Shown piece after piece: positions 26,007-33,541 of a DNA stretch of 59,494 nt. The position numbers and the translations under genes were made by a program. Source of the stretch: Myxococcota bacterium (GTDB lineage Bacteria; Myxococcota_A; Polyangia; Polyangiales; Houyiibacteriaceae); the NCBI GenBank assembly GCA_028284955.1, contig JANQQS010000034.1, positions 1 to 59,494 of the forward strand, written 5' to 3'. The notes under the pieces were generated by a model. The model saw only the letters and a list, made by a program, of their open reading frames with translations, had not been told where the DNA came from and ran no database searches. How positions within the stretch are numbered: the stretch's first letter is position 1; each line of letters opens with the position of its first letter.

Positions 26007-27234
26007 AACTTCACCGCCGGACGGCAAGAGCCTCCCTGTGAAAACCAACCACGAAGGCGCACCCCGACGAGTGGTGTTCGTGACGGGCACGCGCGCTGAT
26101 TTCGGAAAGATCAAGTCGCTCATTTCAGCGTTGAACGCAGATCCGATTCATTTCGAGGTGCACATCTTCGCCACCGGCATGCACATGGAACCCAAATATG
26201 GGTCCACCGTGCGTGAAATCGAAAAATGCGGGTTCCGCAACATCTATCGCTTCGCCAATCAATCCGGACAAGGAATCATGGATCGCGCGCTCGCCCACAC
26301 CATTCTGGGGTTTGGCGACTATGTGCGCCGTATTCAGCCTGATTTGATCGTGGTCCACGGTGACCGGGTCGAAGCCCTCGCGGGAGCGATGGTGGGCTGC
26401 CTGCAAAACATTCGGGTCGCCCATGTGGAAGGTGGAGAAGTCTCCGGCACCATCGATGGGGTTATCCGGCATGCGGTCAGCAAGATGAGCCACCTTCATT
26501 TCGTCTCGAACGATGACGCAAAGAAGCGACTGGTACAGCTCGGCGAAGTTGCAGACTCGATTCACGTCATAGGCTCGCCCGACCTCGACATCATGCGGTC
26601 AGCGCGTCTCCCTTCGCTCGCCGCAGCAAAGAAACATTACGAAATCCCCTTCGACAACTACGCCCTATTGGTGTTTCACCCCGTCACCACCCAGCCACAG
26701 CAGCTCGAGCAACAAACGCAAGAACTGGTCGCCGCCGCGCGTGAGAGCGGCCACAACTTCATCGCGATTTACCCGAACAGCGACACCGGCTCGCATACCA
26801 TCCTCAAAGCGTACGAAGCCAAGCTCGCCAGACAACCGTGGGCCCAGGTATACCCTTCGATTCGCTTTGAGTTCATGCTGGTGTTGCTCAAGCACGCGCA
26901 GTTCGTGCTGGGAAACTCGAGCATGGGGATTCACGAAGCACCGTTTTACGGCGTGCCCACCGTCAACGTCGGAAGTCGCCAGGACGGCCGGAGCCACAAC
27001 CCCCACATTCTCCACGTCGAACCGGCTCGCTCGGCCATTCTGCCCGCGATCGCGCGCGCGAAACGCCTCAAAGCCACCCTCAAGCCGATACGCGAGTTCG
27101 GAGACGGGGACAGCCACCAGCGCTTCTATCGGGTGCTCAAAACAGAATCGCTTTGGCAATCGAGCATGCAGAAACGCTTCTGCGATCTTCCATTGATTTC
27201 TGCAGGCGCTAGACGATCAGGAATCGCGGCATGA
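25996..27234 (+). CDS. neuC: UDP-N-acetylglucosamine 2-epimerase, hydrolysing (NeuC)
   Basis: This 412-residue protein converts UDP-GlcNAc to ManNAc and UDP, the first committed step. It shows RRVVFVTGTRADFGKIKSLI, FATGMHMEPKYG, PDLIVVHGDRVEALAGA, VAHVEGGEVSGTIDGVIRHAVSKMSHLHFVS and a late LGNSSMGIHEAPFYGVPTVNVGSRQDGR, all typical of NeuC/LegG epimerases. The start at ATG 25996 overlaps neuB by 11 bases. An earlier in-frame extension inside neuB is unlikely. The LegG variant acts on a diacetyl-bacillosamine nucleotide, so substrate should be confirmed. Confidence 0.93.
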   Translation: MSHETSPPDGKSLPVKTNHEGAPRRVVFVTGTRADFGKIKSLISALNADPIHFEVHIFATGMHMEPKYGSTVREIEKCGFRNIYRFANQSGQGIMDRALAHTILGFGDYVRRIQPDLIVVHGDRVEALAGAMVGCLQNIRVAHVEGGEVSGTIDGVIRHAVSKMSHLHFVSNDDAKKRLVQLGEVADSIHVIGSPDLDIMRSARLPSLAAAKKHYEIPFDNYALLVFHPVTTQPQQLEQQTQELVAAARESGHNFIAIYPNSDTGSHTILKAYEAKLARQPWAQVYPSIRFEFMLVLLKHAQFVLGNSSMGIHEAPFYGVPTVNVGSRQDGRSHNPHILHVEPARSAILPAIARAKRLKATLKPIREFGDGDSHQRFYRVLKTESLWQSSMQKRFCDLPLISAGARRSGIAA

Positions 27235-28052
27235 GCGTCTTGGCCATCATTCCTGCGCGCGGAGGGTCCAAAGGCCTACCCGGGAAACACCTCCGCATGC
27301 TGGCCGGCAAGCCGCTTATCGCCTGGACCCTCGAGGCGGCATTGTCGGCTCGATGCATAGATCACGTGGTCGTCACATCGGACGACTCCGCGATTCTCCA
27401 AGTCGCCCAACAAACCAATCGGCGCGCTTGCGTACGAACGCTGCTTCGCCCGAGCGAACTCGCTCAAGACGACACCCCGAGCGAACCCGTCGTCGCGCAC
27501 GCGCTCAAAGCATGTGCCGACATCGCGTCATCGATTGTCGTGCTCCTCCAACCAACCTCACCCCTGCGAACCGCCGAAGATATCCGCCAAGCCCTCGACA
27601 AGCTCAAAGACAACGCGGCCGACGCAGTGATCTCGGTCTTCGAACCACCCCACTCGCCGTACAAATGTTTCATTGAACGACACGATGGATGCCTGAGCGG
27701 CGCCATCAACGACAACGCGCCCTTTCAACCTCGGCAGAGTCTGCCTCGCGCGTGGATGCCCAACGGCGCCATCTATGCCGTACGCACCGCGCGATTCGAA
27801 CGCACTGGACGACTCTTCGGTGAACGGACGCTTCCCTACGTGATGAGCGCCGCGCGAAGCGTAGACATCGACATCGAAGCCGATCTTGCCCAGGCGGAAC
27901 AGTGGATTGGTCGGGAACAGCTTAGTCGGGAACAGCGGCTTGGTCGGGAACAGCGGCTCAATCGAAAACAGTGGATCGACGAGAATAGCGAGACGAATCA
28001 AATCTCCAACGAAGGCCACGAGGCTCATCATTCCGCGCAGGTCATTTCATGA
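27231..28052 (+). CDS. neuA: CMP-sialic acid synthetase (NeuA)
   Basis: This 273-residue cytidylyltransferase activates the nonulosonic acid with CTP. It has LAIIPARGGSKGLPGKHLRMLAGKPLIAWTL at the start, VVVTSDDSAIL, RPSELAQDDTPSEPVVAHAL, VVLLQPTSPLRTAEDI and VDIDIEADLAQAE, all family signatures. The catalytic core ends near residue 222. It is followed by an unusual hydrophilic tail built from an 18-bp tandem repeat (Arg-Glu-Gln-rich). The start overlaps neuC by four bases and the end overlaps the CMAH-like gene by four bases. Confidence 0.93.
   Translation: MSVLAIIPARGGSKGLPGKHLRMLAGKPLIAWTLEAALSARCIDHVVVTSDDSAILQVAQQTNRRACVRTLLRPSELAQDDTPSEPVVAHALKACADIASSIVVLLQPTSPLRTAEDIRQALDKLKDNAADAVISVFEPPHSPYKCFIERHDGCLSGAINDNAPFQPRQSLPRAWMPNGAIYAVRTARFERTGRLFGERTLPYVMSAARSVDIDIEADLAQAEQWIGREQLSREQRLGREQRLNRKQWIDENSETNQISNEGHEAHHSAQVIS
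27900..27977 (+). repeat. 18-bp tandem repeat inside the neuA C-terminus
   Basis: About four copies of a unit close to CAGCGGCTTGGTCGGGAA (one shortened to 15 bases) encode repeated G/S/N-R-E/K-Q motifs just after the catalytic domain. The array stays in frame and lengthens the linker or tail only. Confidence 0.8.
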
Positions 28053-29797
28053 GCTGTGAACCAATGGGCGGGGTCGTGACCAGAATACCGCTCGCAACGC
28101 TCAAGCCTGGCGTAAACCTCGTGGACGATGGGCGCTTCATCGTATGGCTGGCGGCCGACGGTCGCGCGCGTGCCGCCTACAACCGCTGCAAGCACCAAGG
28201 CGCCCGCCTCATCCCGCGCCAAGGCTGCCAACTGGTATGTCCACGCCATGACTGGACCCTCGATGCTGCGAGCATGGTCTACCTCAATCCTCGAGGAAAC
28301 TTGCGCCAACCTGAGCTTCGCGTGGTGCAAGAAGGTGACGCGCTGTGCATTATGGATGACCAGAGCTTGACGGATGACCAGAGCTTAACGGATGACCAGG
28401 GCATCAATGGCGACCGGTGCATCGCGATGCCTGGAGGGCTCGCGGATCGCGAAGCGTTGTCGGCAGGAGAGTTTCAGATGCGCTTTTACGCCCACGCGTG
28501 CATCGAGATTCTCGCTGGAGGAACACGCATCTTCACCGACCCCTGGCTTCAAGGCCCGGCGTTTCTCCGCGGATGGTGGCTTACCCAAGAGCCCCCCAAA
28601 GATTGGCTCGCCCGACTCAGCAGCAGCGACGGAATCTACATCAGCCACAGCCACTCAGACCACTTGAACCCGCCGACGCTTCGTGCATTGCGGGATGTTC
28701 GCCCGGACATTCCCATCTACGTTCCCGCATTCGAAAGCGGCTCATGCAGGCGCGAGCTCTCTGCGCTGGGTCTGCACAACGTTCGAGCGTGTCCCTTCGA
28801 GCAGTGGGTCTCGCTGCCGGGCGGGCTTCGCATGATGCCGCTGCAAGATCAAACCGAGCGCGACGACAGCGCGGTGCTCTTCGAATACCGAGGCAGGCGC
28901 ATCTTCAACACCGTCGATTGCCACAATCTAGGAACCGACCTGCCGAGCCCTGTCGATGTATTGCTCACGCAGTTCGCCGGGGGCGCCAGCGGGTTTCCCG
29001 TATGTTTTGGCGAACTGCTCGGCGACGAAGGAATCGAGCGCCTGGTTCATCGCAATCGCGTGTCGGCACGACGCCAGGTGCTCGAATGGGTTCGCGCGTG
29101 TGCGCCGTCGGTGTACGTGCCGTTCGCCGGCTACTTTTCTGAACAGCATCCCGCCGACGCAGAGATTCGCGCCATCAATCAGAAAAACACTCCCGAAGAG
29201 GTTTGCGCTGAAGTCGAACGCGAATTCGCGGCCGTACATACATGGCTTCCGCAGCCCGGCGCAACGCTCGACCTCGCCGAAATCGGAACAACGCCGCGCG
29301 CGCCGTCTCACCAAGCGGACATCGCCGACGCCGTGTCACCACAAGCTCGCGACGGTGATTCGGTTCGCGAAGCCCACGCTGACATGAATGGCTGGCTCGC
29401 CGAAATCGAAGCCGACGCGAGCTTCCCGCCGCTCCAAACCCTCGCCGGCGTGCAGTCCTATTTCGATTGGGCTGGCTACCGGGGCGACCTCGTGCTCCAT
29501 GTCGTAGAAACAAGCGACGACTTTGAGCACGCGCATCGATCGTTTTTCGTCGACTTTCGCACCGGCCAAGTGCGCGACACCTCGCCAACACATCGGGCTC
29601 CGTACTTGCGCATGAAAGTGCGTCGCGCGGTCTTCCGTCACGTGATGCGCCGCCGGCTTCCGTGGGAAGAAATCATCATTGGGTTTCAAGCCCGCTTCTA
29701 CCGCGACCCCGACATCTACCATTGGGACTTCTGGAACCACGTCCAAAACCACCTTCCAGACAAGGCATTGCCATGGGAAACGCGAAGCGCCGCATAG
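28049..29797 (+). CDS. CMP-N-acetylneuraminate hydroxylase-like protein (CMAH-like)
   Basis: This 582-residue protein has an N-terminal Rieske [2Fe-2S] domain with C47-K-H49 and C64-PR-H67 (YNRCKHQGA, VCPRHDWTLD). A metallo-beta-lactamase-like domain follows, with HSHSDH at 200-205. Many strings agree with vertebrate CMAH as I recall it: FTDPWLQGPAFLRGWWL, EPPKDWLARL, IYISHSHSDHL, NTVDCHN, FAGGASGFPV, PFAGYFSEQHP, PGATLDL, GFQARFYRDPDIYH and FWNHVQNHLP. Length also matches (about 590). CMAH converts CMP-Neu5Ac to CMP-Neu5Gc using O2 and cytochrome b5. Its place directly after neuA, with a four-base overlap, supports that role. No cytochrome b5 or reductase is visible nearby, so the electron donor is unknown. 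A Rieske-MBL relative with another substrate is the main alternative. Confidence 0.85.
   Translation: MSCEPMGGVVTRIPLATLKPGVNLVDDGRFIVWLAADGRARAAYNRCKHQGARLIPRQGCQLVCPRHDWTLDAASMVYLNPRGNLRQPELRVVQEGDALCIMDDQSLTDDQSLTDDQGINGDRCIAMPGGLADREALSAGEFQMRFYAHACIEILAGGTRIFTDPWLQGPAFLRGWWLTQEPPKDWLARLSSSDGIYISHSHSDHLNPPTLRALRDVRPDIPIYVPAFESGSCRRELSALGLHNVRACPFEQWVSLPGGLRMMPLQDQTERDDSAVLFEYRGRRIFNTVDCHNLGTDLPSPVDVLLTQFAGGASGFPVCFGELLGDEGIERLVHRNRVSARRQVLEWVRACAPSVYVPFAGYFSEQHPADAEIRAINQKNTPEEVCAEVEREFAAVHTWLPQPGATLDLAEIGTTPRAPSHQADIADAVSPQARDGDSVREAHADMNGWLAEIEADASFPPLQTLAGVQSYFDWAGYRGDLVLHVVETSDDFEHAHRSFFVDFRTGQVRDTSPTHRAPYLRMKVRRAVFRHVMRRRLPWEEIIIGFQARFYRDPDIYHWDFWNHVQNHLPDKALPWETRSAA
28355..28408 (+). 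repeat. 18-bp triplicate inside the CMAH-like gene
   Basis: Three units of GATGACCAGAGCTTGACG (third degenerate) encode DDQSLT twice and a related DDQGIN, at residues 103-120. They fall between the Rieske and lactamase-like domains, so they change only the linker. Confidence 0.85.
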
Positions 29798-30468
29798 AGC
29801 CAATCGACACCAACGAACAAACCACGTGGGACGCCTACAACCACTTGCTCGGCGGTCCCGACATCGAACGCCTTCGCAAAATGTTTACACGCTACGAGCT
29901 CTTCCGCCGCACCATCAGCCTGCCCGGAGATATCGTCGAAGCAGGCGTATTTAAGGGGACAGGCCTGCTCTTCTGGCTCAAACTCCTGCACATTCATTGC
30001 CCCGGCTCGCTGAAACGCGTCGTCGGCTTCGATCTCTTCGGAGGTTTTGAGCAAAGCGCGTCAGACCACGAGAAATCATCGGTCCGCGCGCTCATCGACG
30101 AATGCAACTTCGCTGGGACCACGCCCCAAGCCATCTGCTCGATGGTCGAACGAACCGGCATCGATCCGTCTCGCTGTGACCTCGTCGCCGGCGACATTGC
30201 CTCCACCGCGCCACGCTACCTCGAGAAGAGCCCTGGCTTCCGCATCAGCCTCCTCAACCTCGACCTCGACCTCGGGCGCCCCACCCGCGCCGCGCTCGAA
30301 GCCTTCTGGCCTCGCATGGTTCGCGGCGGCATCGTCGTCTTCGATGAATACGCCGTACCGAAATGGACCGCGAGCCAAGGCATCGACGACTGGCTCGAAA
30401 CGAACCAGCTCACCCTGCAAACACTCCCCTGGGGTCGCTCTCCCACCGCGTTTGTGGTGAAGCCCTAA
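29773..30468 (+). CDS. TylF-type methyltransferase
   Basis: Starting at ATG 29773 (25 bases inside the CMAH-like gene end), this 231-residue protein shows the TylF pattern: LFRRTISLPGDIVEAGVFKGTGLLFWLKLL, VVGFDLFGGFE, ISLLNLDLDLGRPTRAALEAF with an acidic metal-site cluster and GGIVVFDEYAVPKWTAS. It is the last gene of the sialic-acid operon. By family it should methylate a sugar hydroxyl; O-methylation of the nonulosonic acid is a reasonable guess. It shares the fold but little close identity with the 21214-21993 enzyme. Confidence 0.83.
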   Translation: MGNAKRRIEPIDTNEQTTWDAYNHLLGGPDIERLRKMFTRYELFRRTISLPGDIVEAGVFKGTGLLFWLKLLHIHCPGSLKRVVGFDLFGGFEQSASDHEKSSVRALIDECNFAGTTPQAICSMVERTGIDPSRCDLVAGDIASTAPRYLEKSPGFRISLLNLDLDLGRPTRAALEAFWPRMVRGGIVVFDEYAVPKWTASQGIDDWLETNQLTLQTLPWGRSPTAFVVKP

Positions 30469-30537
30469 CCGAGCGGCCGTACGCGGCAGGTCGACACTCG
30501 CTGACTTCGACGACCGCGTACTTCGACGCCCACTTCG

Positions 30538-30576
30538 TTCGACACCCACTAGTTCGACACCTACTAATTCGACAAG
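30538..30576. repeat. 15-bp tandem repeat across a stop codon
   Basis: Units TTCGACACCCACTAG, TTCGACACCTACTAA and a partial TTCGACAAG run through the stop codon of the minus-strand gene 30564-31502. Confidence 0.8.
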
Positions 30577-31502
30577 GTGGAGGCGTATTCGCATGGGTGA
30601 CGGGGCGCAAAGATCACGACTGCAGCACTCCGGATTTCTGTGACCGGGGTCGTATGATGAATCTTGCCGCCACGGAACACCATGACCTTGCCGGGCATAG
30701 CTTCTCGCCAGGTTTTCTTGATGTCGGCCGGATCGGCACCTATCTGGGCCGCCAAACGCTCCGGCTCGATCTTCTTGAGCGCTGGATAGCCTTTCGTGCC
30801 GTCAAAGTAGTTATGTTTGTCGATGAACCAGGTCGCTTGTACTGGACCTCCAGAGCCGTCACCGAGATCTTCGTACAACGCAAACACTCCAGAAATTACT
30901 TGTTCTGCGTCGAAGCCTTTGTTGTCGACATGTGCCGTGGTGCCCCCGCTGGCGATATTGAGGAGCAAGTAACCTCGTTGCGACACCAAAGTTTCCTGCT
31001 TCGGACCGACTCGATGGGGCAGGCGATTCAACTGGTCCGACAAGCGATCGACCACGCAAGAGAGCCAATCCTCAAACGCGATGCCTGCACGCGATATGTG
31101 AATCGTGTGGCGGTTTGGCTTGTATGATTCGAGATCTGAGGTCGGCAGCAGTCCAACCAAAGGGTCGCCTCCGAACGACCAAAACCCGCGAATGGCAGCG
31201 GCGTATAGAGGATCACCCAAGAGCCCGAATATCGCGCGATGGTTCCGGAACCACCACTGGTCTGACCACAGTGCTGTAACTCCACCGCTCGGAGGATTTC
31301 GAAAAATCACTCCGGTTTGGTCAAACTGCTTCGCCTCCGCCACCGAGACCTTGCACTCGTGGGCCGGATTCCATTGTGGCTTCGTCTGTGATGCCTCAGT
31401 CTGCTTGGAAACAGGCTCAGCGGGTCTCGCGGAACCGACCGACTCGCAACTCACCAAAAGCAGAACGAGCCATCCGACGAAGGCGAATCTACGAAACATC
31501 AT
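30564..31502 (-). CDS. Lipoprotein with 2-oxoglutarate/Fe(II) oxygenase-like C-terminal domain
   Basis: The 312-residue protein has a lipoprotein signal peptide (WLVLLLVSC, Cys 19). The C-terminal half has HVD at 191-193, then PGKVMVFRGGKIHH with His 282/283 and Arg 291 (TEIRSAAVVIFAP). This reproduces the His-x-Asp ... His ... Arg spacing of prolyl-hydroxylase-like oxygenases. If real, this is an oxygenase exported to the envelope, where 2-oxoglutarate supply would be uncertain. A non-catalytic double-stranded beta-helix protein is the alternative. It faces the sialic-acid operon tail to tail. Confidence 0.6.
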   Translation of the reverse strand: MMFRRFAFVGWLVLLLVSCESVGSARPAEPVSKQTEASQTKPQWNPAHECKVSVAEAKQFDQTGVIFRNPPSGGVTALWSDQWWFRNHRAIFGLLGDPLYAAAIRGFWSFGGDPLVGLLPTSDLESYKPNRHTIHISRAGIAFEDWLSCVVDRLSDQLNRLPHRVGPKQETLVSQRGYLLLNIASGGTTAHVDNKGFDAEQVISGVFALYEDLGDGSGGPVQATWFIDKHNYFDGTKGYPALKKIEPERLAAQIGADPADIKKTWREAMPGKVMVFRGGKIHHTTPVTEIRSAAVVIFAPRHPCEYASTLSN

Positions 31503-31620
31503 TCTCGCGCGAGCGCAGCTAGCATGCTCAGGTCAACGAGAGAAGGAAAGAACTAGTTCGCCGTTGGCGGGCAACCTCGAGGCGTATAGATGACGACAGT
31601 GCGTCGAAACCGGAGGTATT

Positions 31621-31809
31621 TCAACCAGCCGCCCCGCGGTACAACGCCCCGACCGGTAGGTAATCAAAGTCATCGAGCGTGGTGTATCGAAAGTGCGGGA
31701 ATTTCGCTCTGAGCAACGTCGTTTTGCCCGCGCGACGTGGACCCAACACCAACGAGCTACCCAACACCAACGAGCTACGTCGAGGAATATCGATCCATCG
31801 ACTAAACAC
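31621..31809 (-). pseudogene. AAA ATPase (DUF4143-type), N-terminal remnant
   Basis: The frame begins with GTG 31809 (MFSRWIDIPRR) and keeps a Walker A, LVLGPRRAGKTTLLRAKFP, then the FRYTTLDDFDYL strand. It stops after 62 residues, where full-length relatives in this window run to about 390-460. An exact 18-bp duplication (31742-31759 and 31760-31777) repeats Ser-Ser-Leu-Val-Leu-Gly just before the P-loop. I read it as a decayed copy of the ATPase type at 20042-21217. Confidence 0.7.
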
Positions 31810-31810
31810 G

Positions 31811-31839
31811 CTTACAAAACATCCTGGATATTTTGTAAG
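31811..31839. promoter_or_regulatory. 29-bp near-perfect palindrome upstream of the ATPase remnant
   Basis: Arms CTTACAAAA and TTTTGTAAG flank a symmetric ATCC-T-GGAT centre, with one mismatched pair. It ends one base before the GTG start, in the same position relative to the gene as the palindrome at 16785. It is probably an operator that outlived its gene. Confidence 0.6.
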
Positions 31840-31958
31840 TCAACATTAAACACACGCTCTATGCGCCTCTATGCGCGTGGCCTGTTGCGTTTGGCATGAT
31901 CTATGCTTGAACCACCGACATCCTCGGCCACACGATCGCCCCACCACATTGTCGTCTC

Positions 31959-33026
31959 ATGTGCAATCGCCTCTATGAAGAGCGCTTTCGCGCGCTTCTC
32001 ATCATCGTTTCGTTGTTCGTCGCCGCCTGTGCAGCGTCCCCCGCGGGCGACGACCAAGCGGCGGAACAGAAGCAAACGCAAAACGGACGCCGAGGCTGCT
32101 TTGACGTAACGCCACTGCTCATGCCGAGCGGCTATCCTTGCCGGCCAGCCCGCGGAATCGACGTCTTGCACACGATGCTTTCGTTAGGCGAGGAAAGCTC
32201 CGAGTTTGCGATTCGAACTGGCTACGCTCGTGGCGGCAGCGTCAATCAGCTGATCAATCGAAATTTTCTCGAACCGATTGCCGAAACGACTCTAAAGGAC
32301 AACATCGCGCTGCAGTCGTGTTTGAGTCGGGTATTCTTGCTTCCTATTCCGATGGAGGTTCGGTCGGCCCCCCGCATCGCGCACTCGAAGATCAACAAGA
32401 ACCTCAATCACTATATTTCTGTTGCTGATGTGGACAGCATAAGAGCCTTGTTCCCGTCCAGTGCCTTTTATGAGTTTACGAATATAGTGTCACCTCGTCA
32501 CGTGATGTCGAAGCACGCGCTCGCTCACTGGATCGGAGCGGAACCTTCGACCATCACGGCCTGGCACCCGCCTCAAAACTTTAAGATCAAGGCTGCCGAA
32601 TATGTGCAAAAACTCGCTTGGCTGCTTCTTCTTCGAAGATCGGTCGCCCGTTTCATCGCGTCGACGGTAGCGAGCAAGACTCAACCGTCGGCGGCGCCGC
32701 CCGTTGACAAAAGCACACGAGTGTCCGTCGCGTTTGTCGCGATCATCGATTTCTTCCTTCGCACACGAGACACCGGGCTCACAGAGCTCGATATTCGTCA
32801 GTTTGGTGAGCGATGGAGCAAGCGAGGCTTGGTCCTGACAGACTATGATTTTCGCTACGGGAGCAAAGAGGTTTCACAGTACCGCTCATGGGAAGGCTGG
32901 CCCGGAGACCTGGTGAAACGTTCGCAAGCGACTTGGAAACGATCGCTTCAGCAGCAGAAGGCCACGGTGAATATCCTTCACGAAGACACGCTTCGCGCTA
33001 TCGGGATGTCGCGACGCCAACGTTGA
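31959..33026 (+). CDS. Hypothetical lipoprotein
   Basis: I do not recognise this 355-residue protein. It begins with a lipoprotein signal peptide (LLIIVSLFVAAC, Cys 24) and a Gln-rich linker. A folded region with GCFDVTPLLMPSGYPC, several Trp/His positions and a basic C-terminus (WKRSLQQQKATVNIL ... MSRRQR) follows. It is followed 18 bases later by an SMI1/KNR4 gene and then by a DUF3396-like gene, both immunity-type families. A lipoprotein plus immunity arrangement recalls SitA-type toxins of Myxococcus, but no toxin motif can be identified. Confidence 0.6.
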   Translation: MCNRLYEERFRALLIIVSLFVAACAASPAGDDQAAEQKQTQNGRRGCFDVTPLLMPSGYPCRPARGIDVLHTMLSLGEESSEFAIRTGYARGGSVNQLINRNFLEPIAETTLKDNIALQSCLSRVFLLPIPMEVRSAPRIAHSKINKNLNHYISVADVDSIRALFPSSAFYEFTNIVSPRHVMSKHALAHWIGAEPSTITAWHPPQNFKIKAAEYVQKLAWLLLLRRSVARFIASTVASKTQPSAAPPVDKSTRVSVAFVAIIDFFLRTRDTGLTELDIRQFGERWSKRGLVLTDYDFRYGSKEVSQYRSWEGWPGDLVKRSQATWKRSLQQQKATVNILHEDTLRAIGMSRRQR

Positions 33027-33043
33027 CCTCAGATTTCTTGGGT

Positions 33044-33541
33044 ATGAAGGAAGTCGTCGGCAAAATTTTGCGCGTGGATCGCGAACTGAAATCATTCGCC
33101 GACTTCGAAGATTCACTTGCTATTCCAGCAGCGCCGGCAACCGACGAAGCCATCCAAGAGTTGAGGCGTCTACTGAACCGGCCGATTCCTCCGTCGTACG
33201 TCCAGTTGCTTCGCCTGCACGACGGCATCGAAAACTTCTATTGGGTGGAAGAAGATCTCGTCTCCACCACGTTTCGTCGCGAGTACCCGGACTACGCGGC
33301 GCACTGGGAGCCGCCGGATTTCGATTTCTTTGTTATTGGCGACGATTGGGAAGCTGTCGCGTTCGACATGAGTACCCAACGAGACGACGGGGAGATGGAG
33401 GTCGTCGAATTTCTCAGAAACGTCGAGCGTCATCGATGGTCTTCGCTGAGTGATTTTCTCCGCGGCTACCTGGAGCGAATGGAAGACCGGTTGATCAAAG
33501 AGAGGGCGGATCGTGCCCTGCTAGACGACGATGATGACTGA
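33044..33541 (+). CDS. SMI1/KNR4-family protein
   Basis: This 165-residue protein starts at ATG 33044. It shows the SUKH fold pattern: ATDEAIQELRRLLNRPIPPSYVQLLRLHDGIENFYW, DFFVIGDDWEAVAFDMS and WSSLSDFLRGYLERM, ending in a run of five aspartates. Members in bacteria commonly act as immunity proteins against secreted or contact-delivered toxins. The stop codon overlaps the ATG pair that opens the next frame. Probable partner: the lipoprotein just upstream or a toxin encoded elsewhere. Confidence 0.8.
   Translation: MKEVVGKILRVDRELKSFADFEDSLAIPAAPATDEAIQELRRLLNRPIPPSYVQLLRLHDGIENFYWVEEDLVSTTFRREYPDYAAHWEPPDFDFFVIGDDWEAVAFDMSTQRDDGEMEVVEFLRNVERHRWSSLSDFLRGYLERMEDRLIKERADRALLDDDDD

Noticed and set aside
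27900-27977. Regular repeats as a CRISPR array
   Set aside because: Units are adjacent without spacers and lie in frame inside neuA.
23221-28052. Legionaminic or pseudaminic acid pathway instead of Neu5Ac
   Set aside because: The extra dehydratase, aminotransferase and acetyltransferase genes those pathways need are absent from the cluster and the CMAH-like gene fits Neu5Ac; not excluded if they lie elsewhere.
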